Source: Tubulanus polymorphus (taxonomy: Eukaryota > Nemertea > Palaeonemertea > Tubulaniformes > Tubulanidae). From it: 64,000 nucleotides of DNA. The position numbers were made by a program, and so were the translations under genes. Under the pieces are notes generated by a model. That model saw only the letters and a list, made by a program, of their open reading frames with translations, had not been told where the DNA came from and ran no database searches. This document shows positions 11,501-20,612 of the stretch, piece by piece. The stretch lies in assembly GCF_964204645.1 (NCBI RefSeq), contig NC_134032.1, positions 4,180,916 through 4,244,915 of the forward strand. Direction: 5' to 3'. Each line of letters opens with the position of its first letter. The stretch's first letter is position 1.

Positions 11501-13744
11501 AAGCTCGGGTTTTCCCTTTTATAGTTCGTACGTGAAAGCGATTAAACAACGAGAGCAATCGCATTTGTGCGGCAAAGTTGCGCGTGTACTTGCGCACCCG
11601 GTCTAGTGTGGCAGGGGTTCGTACTGTGGCTGAGTGTAGCGATGTCATTAGGTTCGAATCCCTGCCGCGGGAAGATGGGTGATAAAAGGGCCTTTTCTAT
11701 TCCTATTTCATACGGATGCAGTTTCAGCGAATGGTGGTTGGACTCCGGTTGGAAACAACAAATGTTTCAAGATTTCTGCGCTTGCTAGTACGTTCAATCG
11801 GACCAAACTTTGTCCCGGCTTTTCGATAGCTGAAGTGGAGAGCTGGACTGAAAATCAAGCGGCCAGAAGTAAGTACAGAAACGAGTCGATGTAATACACC
11901 CGGGTCTCGTACGTAGAAGGCAAGTGTGCTAACAAGTAGACCAATAGAACCAGCCCAAGTTCGGTAGATATGAGCTTCTAGTTGTCCGTCGATTTACATT
12001 TTTACTTTAATAAGATCACTTTTAATAGTGACGATATACAAATTCAAGATACCTACCGACCATCTTCGCCCAACCTTCTTCGCTTTTATTCGGATTGAGA
12101 AAATTGCGATTTTGAATCTTATAATCGTTTTCATTAGGGCTCATTCCCGCAGACTACGGATCAACGTGGCTTAACTTCACTAGACCGTTTACAATGGTGA
12201 GTCTATTTGTTAGTTAGTAGCTTTTCCATGTAAATCGATTAACTGGTTATATATATATTCAAAAGACCGTATCAATGTTGATTTTGATGGCTTTATCAGG
12301 CGCCCTCGAGGGGTCCACTTAACTAGACATGGAAAAAATGAATTACGATATTAGCTAGATGAATTTTGCCACCAAGACTTTTCTGCGACAAATATTTTGT
12401 CAATGTTTTCTAACAAACTAGTTCATTCATTCCATTCATTGATATACTCCAGCACATTAGCATTCGCTAGTATTGTTGGAGCGTGCGCGTCTGTGTTAAA
12501 AGAGGAAGGAAAAGAATGTGCATGGAAAATCTGATTAATAATAATGATAAAAGAGATAATGTACATTTTTAAAAACACTCAACAGGATTTCGGAATAAAT
12601 CTAGGGTTGTGCCACAGATACCAGACTCCTGAAGGATACGGGTGACTGGGTAAGAACAACTGATGGAGGGAGAGTATTCAATTGGGCTTTGGAAATTGCT
12701 TTTGGAAAAAAGAGTACTTGTAGCAGTGTTTTGTAGTTTCTTGAATGCTTAGAAACGACGCTATTTTCAAAAATCTTATAATGGGAATAATTTATGGTTT
12801 TGATTATGTGGTCGGAAAGCGTACATTATCGTATTCGAACATAAATTCATTGAGGAATAGGAAGTTTTAACAATTTTACGTCGAGCCTTTTTTGCTACCG
12901 GCCACACCTGCCTGAGATGGAACGGGGTATTTTCATTAAATGGGATACCGAAATAAACAGATGTATTAGATGTATTGGGTACAGGTTAATTCTCTTTTTT
13001 GATCGATGTGCTGGACACTTCGGTTTCAGTTTGGATCCGATAAACAACCTTCCTAGACCAGGAAGTGACCTTAATGGGGACATGTTTGTCCATTGCCTAA
13101 TCTAATGCCGACAACTTTACCCGTAGAGTAGAACATCATACTACTCCGGAAGCTAGCTCAATTGTCTTTCTCATGCACATGACGTCGTGGTTTGTTCGCC
13201 AACCAGTCGTGGATACTTGTCATGCTATCTTGAGATAACTGCTCGCAGGTCGTACATATAATAACAAAACACGATAATCAACTTTTTGGTTACTTACTCA
13301 TGTTTGGAGTTAATATGGAAATTTAAACCATGACCATAGGGAGAAACTGACCCCAACCAGACACGTCTGAAATTTGGCCCGTGTCAATTTAAAAGTGCAC
13401 AATATTCACCAATTCGCATTCACACGAAGATTCATAATTTGGCACGGGCTTGGTCTTACGTTTTGGGCGGACTATATTCTTCCCGTTTTAAACAGGCATG
13501 AGTCCGGCACCTCCACGCGCGGGCTCAGGTCAGAAATTATCGGTGATTGCGATGAATATTATTTCAGAACTACAGCAAATGGATGCGGGGAGAACCAAAC
13601 AATCAGAACAATGAAGAAAATTGCGTCGAAATTCAACGCTCTTATGGCGCATGGAACGATGAACGATGCACTTCCAAACTTGTGCCTGCAGTCGAAGGCT
13701 TGCTAATAACAACAAAATATGCGACGAGGCGAAAAGCACTTTAG
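5500..13744 (+). CDS. Modular secreted protein: signal peptide, TSP1, EGF, C-type lectin/EGF, EGF, C-type lectin (multi-exon)
   Basis: Proposed coding exons: 5500-5581, 6391-6579, 8151-8276, (about 8720)-8800, 9072-9127, 9359-9385, 9891-10077, 10990-11118, 11728-11868, 12138-12196, 13568-13744 (stop TAG). All flanks are AG/GT, and phases agree (1-1 module boundaries; 1-0 and 0-0 inside lectin domains) except at the 5' edge of the first lectin domain. The signal peptide is MQALCIVLLSVVAA and following; a second in-frame ATG lies at 5488. Domain order suggests an extracellular matrix, mucosal or immune recognition protein. Both lectin domains carry EPN-WND motifs, which in known C-type lectins bind calcium and mannose-type sugars. 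The weak point is the missing N-terminal half of lectin domain 1: either an exon was missed, or that domain has decayed and the gene is two fused or damaged copies. Confidence 0.7.
5611..5718 (+). pseudogene. Decayed TSP1 exon
   Basis: The sequence after TGCAG (VNGAYSDWS) matches the start of the intact TSP1 exon at 6391 (VNGGYTTWGGWS). The frame then breaks; in another frame the TSP1 tail continues as RTRRQTCTNP and reaches a TGA without a donor. It lies 30 bp after exon 1. I read it as a second TSP1 module that has died. Confidence 0.6.
6391..6579 (+). CDS. Exon: thrombospondin type-1 repeat
   Basis: A single symmetric phase 1-1 exon encodes WGGWSPCFQTCGGGSQTRYRSC and following, a complete TSP1 repeat with the W-x-x-W core, the CxxTCGGG motif, the R layer (TRYRSC) and six cysteines ending CELVIAC. 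TSP1 repeats bind glycans and matrix partners outside the cell. Acceptor TTACAG, donor GTGAGT. Confidence 0.9.
8151..8276 (+). CDS. Exon: EGF-like module
   Basis: A phase 1-1 exon with six cysteines (CDSTNDCGVDVDC, YYCKCQDGF, RKRC). The CVDVDCIDTENSYYCKC spacing with D and Y resembles calcium-binding EGF modules, although the DINEC start is degenerate (QNFC). Acceptor TTTCCAG, donor GTAAGC. Confidence 0.85.
8720..10077 (+). CDS. Exons of first C-type lectin domain, fused to half an EGF module
   Basis: Three paralogous pieces pair with lectin domain 2. 8720-8800 (PGEISRDEV...EVARS) pairs with 11800-11868, 9072-9127 (LIPNYTGAFIGFRRPFKM) with 12138-12196, and 9891-10077 with 13568-13744. A 27-nt micro-exon (9359-9385, RYDNGQ) fits before AYSNWNWDEPNN. 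EPN and WND sugar/calcium motifs are present. The last exon passes straight from WNDVDC into YYSCSCRDGYELSGDKKKC, the second half of an EGF module. The N-terminal lectin half (first Cys, WxxA) is missing: upstream of 8719 there is a stop (8716-8718), and neither available AG gives the expected phase 1. Confidence 0.6.
10136..10612. repeat. 33-bp minisatellite, ~14 copies, in an intron
   Basis: Tandem units of the form CCTGCAACCCCTCAGACAAT plus 13 more bases repeat every 33 bp; spacing was checked at 10201, 10234 and 10267. Isolated related units recur at 10889-10970, just before the next exon, so the array was once longer or has jumped. Thirty-three bases is eleven codons, which explains the long false ORFs on both strands. 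Confidence 0.9.
10990..11118 (+). CDS. Exon: calcium-binding EGF module
   Basis: A phase 1-1 exon encodes DINECALGLDKC, then CVNTEGSYRCNCSDGYEL, then KRC. It is a textbook cbEGF with DINEC, the hydroxylatable N in CVNTEGSY, and six cysteines. The preceding exon ends in G, completing the Asp codon. Donor GTAAGT. Confidence 0.92.
11177..11262. repeat. Polypyrimidine CCCTCT-rich tract
   Basis: About 85 bp of irregular CTCCCTCTCAAT units on the plus strand, 60 bp downstream of the cbEGF donor. It is low-complexity sequence inside an intron. Confidence 0.85.
11409..11624. repeat. Fold-back element with 49-bp arms; right side continues into a tRNA-like SINE head
   Basis: 11409-11457 and 11576-11624 are inverted copies (44 of 49 positions identical by eye) separated by 118 bp. 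The right arm runs into GTGGCTGAGTG...GGTTCGAATCC (about 11624-11662), close matches to RNA polymerase III A and B boxes, flanked by GGCAGGG/CCCTGCC that could pair like an acceptor stem. This suggests two head-to-head SINE copies in the lectin gene intron. Confidence 0.6.
11728..13744 (+). CDS. Exons of second C-type lectin domain and gene end
   Basis: Exon 11728-11868 carries GGWTPVGNNKCFKI, the SIAEVESWTENQAARS helix and a phase-1 donor GTAAGT. 12138-12196 carries LIPADYGSTWLNFTRPFTM. 13568-13744 carries KWMRGEPNNQNNEENCVEI and GAWNDERC, so the EPN and WND calcium/sugar motifs are intact. The last frame ends VEGLLITTKYATRRKAL at a TAG, without the usual final cysteine; another frame from 13687 offers CSRRLANNNKICDE, so a one-base shift or a further exon is possible. 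No exon matching the micro-exon of domain 1 was found. Confidence 0.75.
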
Positions 13745-14454
13745 ATAGGTTAACTATAGTTTTCTAGACTAATTCGCCTATGGCGAAACTACTATACATA
13801 AGTAGCGAAAACTCGTGCGGCTAATTAACTAGTTAACCTATAAAGTACTAGTAGTCTCGTCACCGGAGAGCCTATCTTAAAATTTTTTACCCGATTTACT
13901 TTTCTTAATCCTTATGATTTAAATGTATCGTACTTGAAACGGTAATAACGGTATAACTCCCCAGCTCTGCGTGCATACGCTTAGTTGTTTCCTTTTTAAA
14001 AATATGTCCATTTGAAGGCTCGAAAAAGTAATCCATTTTTTCAAACTATCAGGTTTTCACCGACAAGTTCGCTCTATCAATTCCACCTGCTCGGTCAGGG
14101 TTTATGTCAGCTTTTTATTATCAGGCTTATTATTATTATTACCATATCTAGTGCTGTGTATCCAAGTAAAAGTACATGCTGAAAATCACTTACAGCATAT
14201 TAAAAGATCTTCTGAATAAAATCACGATATTCTATTCGGACCAACAGTCTTCTCTTCAATAGATTGAGTCGATACTATGTGAGAGGTCGATTATCCGGAC
14301 CGTATCTTTTGGCTAGGGCCTTTTTATCTTCATGGGACATAGTGGTCTTGGAATCGTAAGTCGAGTCATTAAGCTCAATTTTGCTGAATGAAGCGAATGG
14401 GATTTCGTTTCTTTTTATACAATTAGAAACGTTTCCTTAATTTGTGCTATTTGT
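13745..14454. other. Gene-free spacer
   Basis: 3' flank of the lectin gene. It holds a few (TTA)n runs at about 14125-14150. I see no exon-like or RNA-like signal. Confidence 0.5.
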
Positions 14455-15013
14455 AGCTAATGGTCCATTTACAGCCCAACCAAATGCTGTTCCAACGCCA
14501 AACGCGTCATAATTTATAAGCTTTTATTGTTGCCTATCAAAAGGCCGATCTCCACATTGATCGATGGTTACACAATGCATGTAGTGCCATATGTGAACAT
14601 CTTCCTGTCTAGGAATATCTTCATGTGAAACTGGCAAAGATGGTCTCGAATAAACATCCTTGAGCTCTATCATATTCACCTCGTCTAGGTCATATGACCT
14701 ACCAGTCAGCTTCACTGTCATTATTTTCCAAAGTAGGCAACGAAAGTCGCACCTTTTTGCGCGTGACGCCAATACGTCTTACCAATTTCTCAGAGGGAGA
14801 GTAGTATGAGCCTGTGTCGCTGAGTGCATATGTAATAATGACGTCATTGTCATTATGTTTAAACTGAAAGGGAACAATCGGCAAGCCAACGATTACACCT
14901 GTCTTCTTTGTAAAATCATTCTGCGCCCCAATGGTTAATGCATTGTTAGACGAACCGCCATTTTGATCAGCGGCCCGGCATTCAATACTGCGTGTCCTGT
15001 TGACATGCGACAA
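14455..15013 (-). pseudogene. BEL/Pao retrotransposon fragment (aspartic protease region)
   Basis: Reading leftward, IITYALSDTGSYYSPSEKL contains the DTG catalytic motif of a retroviral-type aspartic protease. After a frameshift near 14740 it continues as ELKDVYSRPSLPVSHEDIPRQ, then a third-frame tail with TAFGWAVNGPL. The order protease, 'SRPSxPVS.EDIP', 'LGWxxNGPL' is characteristic of BEL/Pao polyproteins between gag and RT. No RT or LTR is seen, and the copy is broken and truncated on both sides. Confidence 0.75.
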
Positions 15014-17092
15014 AGGGGAATGTTCCCCGCTACATATATTGCAGGCGAGGAATCAAATAGGTGAAACGCAATCCATTATCATTCACGAATTTCACCTGTT
15101 TATCGTAAAACCTCGCCTTAAAATCGGAACAATCTATTAACTTAACAATTTGTACATAATACAAGTTTTATTGCTTGTTGTCTGTTGTGACTTGTCACGC
15201 TTGATTTCACCCGATGAACCGAAACAGCTTCTAGCTGGGCTCTGCTGCCTCTCGACGTATCGGCCCCACTCCGCGCGGGTGCGCCACCGTGCGGGGTTTA
15301 CGCGAAGCAGCAAACACAAACATGGCCACTCTCTCAATTTTCAATGATAGAAATCGTGTGTGCTTTGCAATTATTTCGGCTGTTAGGGTTTTAAGGCACA
15401 ATATAAGTTGATGATGTGATATGGCGATGTTAATTAATGATAATTCCGCGGTGAAGCTAGTCACGAACGGTGCCGATTGAGTGTACAGCTGCCAAAAACA
15501 CTGAAATGTGCGTAGTTGCGTAACTATTTGCAGTGAATTGCAGACGAAACATGAAGCCTTAACGGCCGTTTAAAAGAAAAATTATACCAATCGCAATAGT
15601 AAAATAAAAATGAGATAGAACCTAAGTTAAAATTCTGGCCATTTCTAAAATGTTATTACTAATTTTTAGTCAGTGCGGAACGTTTAGTTTTCCAACAATA
15701 ATGAGGGGTGGTAAGTAGTCATGCAATTCAAGTCATCATTTATTACACGTTACTTCCGTGTCGTTGAAAATTTCGCGAGTCCTGGACCAAACCCCATTGA
15801 ACAATGTGATCTGTGTGCTGGCCACAAATGCACACAGATCACAATACCCTACCCATTACACACTCCAGTACCCACAGCTTTCATATATCCATCCAAATAT
15901 TTAGAGTGTCTTTCTTCCTGGATATTGTCCGTTATTCTACCGAATACTGGGTGGTTGACAATCCGCACCTAGTTCTCAATAAAGGCGCTGATATCTGCGA
16001 GAGTAATTTTGCGAAATTCTAGTTGAGTAATATAGTTCGCTTTAACTCACCACCGTTTCCGGGAGTCGACCGGTTACTTGACGCAGATTGTCGGGATTTT
16101 GTTTAAATAACCAATTTCGTTCGTTCAGCGTGTTTCTACAAGTAATCGATGATAAAGAAAATCAGATTAGGTGAGCCATTAATCAGACGATCAACGGGAG
16201 CGATAGCAATGCGATGATTATTGCTGTATTTTCCAGACAGGAGATGCTTCGTTTATTTATATCATCTTTTCATCAGTTCTTGTGCGTCGCTTCTAGTGTA
16301 CTGAACTTAATAATACAGTCGTTCACTATTACCAACGTTTTTGTAACCATTGAAAGCTTTCCATCTTTGTTGACTGGCAGCACGTATATGTTTAAACCTT
16401 TACAATCTTAAGACATATCGTTACTATTGTAATGAGATATATCAAACTTTCTATTCAAATCCAAAATCCAGAATTAAAAGTAACGGGTTCTTAACTTAAC
16501 CCTTCATTTTTGGAAAAGGGGTTCAATAAGAATGTCCAATGAGCGCGATACCTCACATAATAGCAGCAAAACCACTAAAATACGCGAAAACAACACCAGA
16601 AAAGAATGAAACTACCAGACAACACAGAACTTAAAATCGAACAGTATACTAATAACACTATACTATGTGTAACTGACTTAGAATCACTGAATGAAGTCTT
16701 GACAACTTTAGCTCTTTTTGAACGGGCATCGGGTGCAAAAATTAAACTAATAGGGAATCTATTCTGGTGAGCTTCGAACTCGCAATAATTCGTACAGCAG
16801 CGTATCGCCTATACCACCCGAACACCGGGTCCAGTCAGCAGTAGTGATGATTGGCGCTTTTATACATGTATCGCGTGTGTCTTATATGCCTCTCATTTGT
16901 TGGTATTACCCCCAGCCTATAACTCTAAACACGTACGCATCAGTCTGAGTTCGATTCGGATGATTCGATTTTTTTCTGAATAAGCTACTACTTCCGAGGT
17001 AACAGCCTCTATGGCACTTTATGAACGGTGCACATCCGCGATTTTACAGCGTCCACTAACGACCAACTTAACAGGCGAATGCGACGAATAGA
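15014..17092. other. Gene-free spacer with one tRNA-like SINE head (minus, ~16768-16845)
   Basis: No supported exon. On the minus strand, TGGTATAGGCG (A box) and GTTCGAAGC (B box) lie about 36 nt apart around 16780-16830. That suits a tRNA-derived SINE, but no folded acceptor stem is seen. A 14-bp inverted repeat (15805-15818 with 15830-15843) can form a small hairpin. Confidence 0.45.
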
Positions 17093-18106
17093 TTATCTTT
17101 TCGATGCATTACAAATAGTAGTTAAGAGATCTTTTCTAAACTGTTCGCTACTAGCCAGATAAATAAAACCATTCAAAACATGATTCGCCCTATATAGTAG
17201 AGTTGCACCCACGTGGCCAAAAAGTACAAACCAAGCGTATGAGCCGAATAGTCTACAATTAGGGACATAATATGTGGTGGTTTCCTCCAACGAGCCTTTC
17301 TCCAGAACTAACGTGTCAAATAGACACATCGGGAAAGTAAAACACAGGAACGCTAACGCTGTTGTAACGACTAAAGCTGTGATCTTATTCGACGCTCCTT
17401 GTTTTTTATAGGATGCAGTACCTTTGGCGACAGGCAGTTTAGCTGATTTTCGAACTGATGAAATTATTATCCAATTAGCTACGGAGATAACGACAAAAGG
17501 AACATAAAGGGATATAGTATTTGTAGTTGCGTAGTAAGCAAAAAGTACATATTTTTCTACAATTTGACAGTTTGTCCAGATTCTATATTTAATTGACTCA
17601 AACTGTGAACACCAGCCGAGATTCTGCACCGTCAATAAAACTGCCGTAACGAATAGCAGTTTGCAGCTGCGTTTAATCGTACAGATAGACACTGCTTGTA
17701 GGGGTTTAGGCACAGCTTTAGCGCGATCTATAGTCATCAACACTAGAAACCATATAGCGATCTGACTTGGCCCGATCTTGTGGAACTGCTTCAAAACGCA
17801 TTCGACATCGTTGAACGGGTGTCCGAAGTAGTTCATCAGATATTGAGTTTCAACCGATACAATAGCGTACAGATCGGCGACACCGATGACCAACATGTGG
17901 AAATAACTGGTACTAGACGCCGAGCGTTTAAAAGTGCCCAAAAGTACGATACCAAAGTTAACGCATCCAACAGCGGGAAAAACGAACGCCAAATACCAAC
18001 GCATGTCTCGACTGATATCGGCCGCGTCGTTAAACAATCTGCGTAAACGTTTACGAGCTTGCCTACGAGCCAACTTACTGGACATAAGTGAATCCGTTAT
18101 ATTCAT
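17093..18106 (-). CDS. Orphan rhodopsin-like (class A) GPCR, single exon
   Basis: The 337-codon ORF is intact and encodes seven hydrophobic segments. The N-terminus has an N-glycosylation site (NIT at residue 2). The disulfide pair is present: Cys in VECVLKQF before TM3, and Cys in WTNCQIV in loop 2. TM3 ends IDRAKAV, so the DRY motif is DRA. TM6 reads FLCFTFPMCLF with the bend proline. TM7 has NHVLNGFIY, a loose NPxxY, followed by an amphipathic helix 8 (SSEQFRKDL). Intronless, divergent receptors of this kind form large lineage-specific families in lophotrochozoans. The ligand cannot be predicted; peptide or small-molecule sensing is possible. The membrane topology is my reading of hydrophobicity, not a computed prediction. 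Confidence 0.88.
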   Translation of the reverse strand: MNITDSLMSSKLARRQARKRLRRLFNDAADISRDMRWYLAFVFPAVGCVNFGIVLLGTFKRSASSTSYFHMLVIGVADLYAIVSVETQYLMNYFGHPFNDVECVLKQFHKIGPSQIAIWFLVLMTIDRAKAVPKPLQAVSICTIKRSCKLLFVTAVLLTVQNLGWCSQFESIKYRIWTNCQIVEKYVLFAYYATTNTISLYVPFVVISVANWIIISSVRKSAKLPVAKGTASYKKQGASNKITALVVTTALAFLCFTFPMCLFDTLVLEKGSLEETTTYYVPNCRLFGSYAWFVLFGHVGATLLYRANHVLNGFIYLASSEQFRKDLLTTICNASKR

Positions 18107-19017
18107 CGTGGTATTGTTGATAAGTGACGCACGTCACAAAATCCTCAAATAGCACGGAAGAGTTTAAAACCATGGCGGAAAACCGACACTGCTCCCAGCA
18201 AAGATACTAACGATAATGATAATTTCCTTCTTACATAGCACTTTGAATATAAAATCATTACAGCGCTTTATACCAAATTGGAAAGCATGTCGATCAGAAT
18301 GAACTGCCATCTCATAATGTTATTGAACTGAACATGTCTCCTCGCATATCAGAAAATCAATTCCGATTTACTACAAGGGATATAATAGAAATAATTTAAT
18401 ATTCAGTCTTTTATATTACAATCACAATTTCATTTGCAGGATGTATTACTTACAGCTAATTGAAAATCAACTCTCACAAACCTCACACAATTTAATTAGA
18501 TAGGCCTTATAGCAAGCGTTTGTGAATGTGTAAAATATAAACGCAACTATATTGAATATCATTATTCTTTGTCCAAGAATTCATCATAAATTGTGAAAGT
18601 AAAACTTCTGAACTGGTTGGAAAATATATTCATCAATTATATACGGGGACACGCATGTCGAAATATGATCAGCTCATTAGAACCACGTATTTATAATCAA
18701 ATCCATAAGAGAAACAAGTGTTGTGATTACTTTATAGTACAGCCCTATCAATGATATTAGTCATAATTAGAAAAATAGATAAAATGCATGTACGAAGATC
18801 TAGTTATTGAGATCCAGAGAGAATATCCAGATTAAGCTATGGCACTGACATGGGACATGCAACCATACGGACCTGATCCGACTGACGAGAGACAACCACA
18901 ATAAACAACGTGCATTGGAACTAAAGTATACAGAAATCAGTATCAGTTATACTAGGAAGAAACATGGTGAAATAGCATCACATTATCCGGTTTGCTCGAC
19001 TACAGTAGTAGAAATTG

Positions 19018-19090
19018 GGCTTTTCATACCAGAGGTATGAGGCATGTTGTAAGTAGGTTTTGGGTAAAAATACTATGTAAAATATATTAA
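19018..19090. repeat. Short dispersed repeat, copy 1
   Basis: Shares CATACCAGA.GTATGA, then AGTAGGTTTTGGGTAAAAATA, with 20167-20232 in the same orientation. The unit is about 70 bp and non-coding. Confidence 0.7.
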
Positions 19091-19110
19091 TGGTTTTTGC
19101 TGCCTTGCGA

Positions 19111-19340
19111 CAGCTTATAAACGTAATTTTCAATTCTGTCAGAAATATAACTCAGCGCCTGACGATTTCGAATTTGCGAATAGTAATTTATTATGAATTA
19201 ATCCAGCGTAATTACCGGGTCTAAACAGCGACAAGAATAACGCAAAGAATCGTCATCCATTGATAAAAGTGCACCACGAAAAGCCTTAAATTTACCGGGC
19301 GACCTTGAGCGTCAACTCAACCGTAAATCTCGGATTCGAA
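19111..19340. repeat. Dispersed ~230-bp repeat, copy A
   Basis: Aligns in the same orientation with 41775-42000. Shared blocks include GAAATATAACTCAGCGCCTGA, then TTATGAATTAATCC, then CATCATCCATTGATAAA (with substitutions), then GACCTTGAGC and CGGATTCG. It is non-coding, and copy identity is moderate, so it is an old family. Confidence 0.8.
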
Positions 19341-20166
19341 CTCCTATTAGTCCGGACACGTCAATTCTCGCTATCTGATTCATATATGAGCGATTCAAAA
19401 CGCCTCTATTTTGTTTACGCAAATCACGTAATCGGACTGATATAAGTCCCGATGCGTCATTTCCCGTTTCTGTTTCATATATCTCCACCATTTTGTACCA
19501 TCATCCGTTTGGCAGATGAACTCAACATTATCTAGATCGCTTCAAAGACATCGACGCAGTTGATGCCACATCATGTTCGAATCCATCCCGACATCGCTAT
19601 GATTTTGTTACCTATAATTCCATATTGAAGTAAATTAATGTTCATTGAGTATACGTGGTTAAGTTAGTTTTCAAAGTAGATTTAGTTCAAACTTATGTGC
19701 AATATGTAAACTGATAAATGGAAACAAAAGCAACTTTTTAAAAAATCGTTGTTTATTTCTGAATGCAAATTCCTCAATGAACAATTGATGCATAAAGGTA
19801 GATCAACCTAGTATTAACGAAATTATCGAACAAAACGCGCAAGGAGAGCATGTGCGACGGACTAGTTCATGCAACTGCCACCAGGGGACTTTGAAAAACC
19901 ATATCTTGGGTTAAGCCATTTTGGTACATCGATACTTTCACGCGAAAGCCCTTATATGTAGCTGGATCCACATTATCCAGCATATTGTTGACCCAGGTTG
20001 CGCTTCTCGGAAATAAGTCATATGTTATAGACTGTAGAATTATTTCGATGACACTTCCCAGTGAGATAAATGAACCAGTTAGGCAGAAACCCGCTATTGC
20101 TGCTATGCAGCTATATTTGGTTAAGTTTTATCTATATAAATGGAGAATGATAATGCAAATCGTTGG

Positions 20167-20232
20167 GGCTTCATACCAGAAGTATGAAGTATGTAGGTAG
20201 GTTTTGGGTAAAAATATTAAGTAAAATACATT
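20167..20232. repeat. Short dispersed repeat, copy 2
   Basis: Second copy of the 19018-19090 repeat, about 1.1 kb away in the same orientation. Confidence 0.7.
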
Positions 20233-20399
20233 TGGTAAATTCCTGCTATTTGAATGCAGAATGATAATGCCCTTAAAATTTCTAAAATTTCAAGAATTTG
20301 TAAATGTTGTATTGAATTTAATAAATCTAATTCCATGTAAGAATATTTAGGTAGAGGCACGAGAAAAAATACACGTTTCGCACCTAAAAAACAGAATTT

Positions 20400-20612
20400 T
20401 CATCTAAAAAATTAAATGAATTATCAGAAGACGGTGAATATCATATAGATAGATTAGAAAAAAAATTGATATTTAATATGGAAAAAGAATAAGCGCATAT
20501 TTAAGTCATACAGGATTAAATAGCACACATAGATGTAGACCTATATTACCTGAAAGATACATTCAATTATCAGATGAAGAATTAGTTGATAATAATAATT
20601 AATAATAATGTT
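20400..20612 (+). pseudogene. AT-rich coding relic
   Basis: Two open stretches in different frames (KLNELSEDGEYHIDRLEKKL, then CRPILPERYIQLSDEELVDNN ending at TAA) read like real but broken protein. The Asp/Glu/Lys-rich, AT-biased codon use resembles the PolB element at 1-4319 rather than host exons. I do not recognise the protein. It may be another fragment of a virus-like element. Confidence 0.4.

Noticed and set aside
12594-12650. Extra lectin exon after CAACAG (DFGINLGLCHRYQTPEGYG)
   Set aside because: Runs into TGA before a donor and does not match the lectin pattern.
15805-15843. 14-bp inverted repeat as a regulatory hairpin
   Set aside because: Short, isolated and not near any gene; chance or a repeat remnant is likely.
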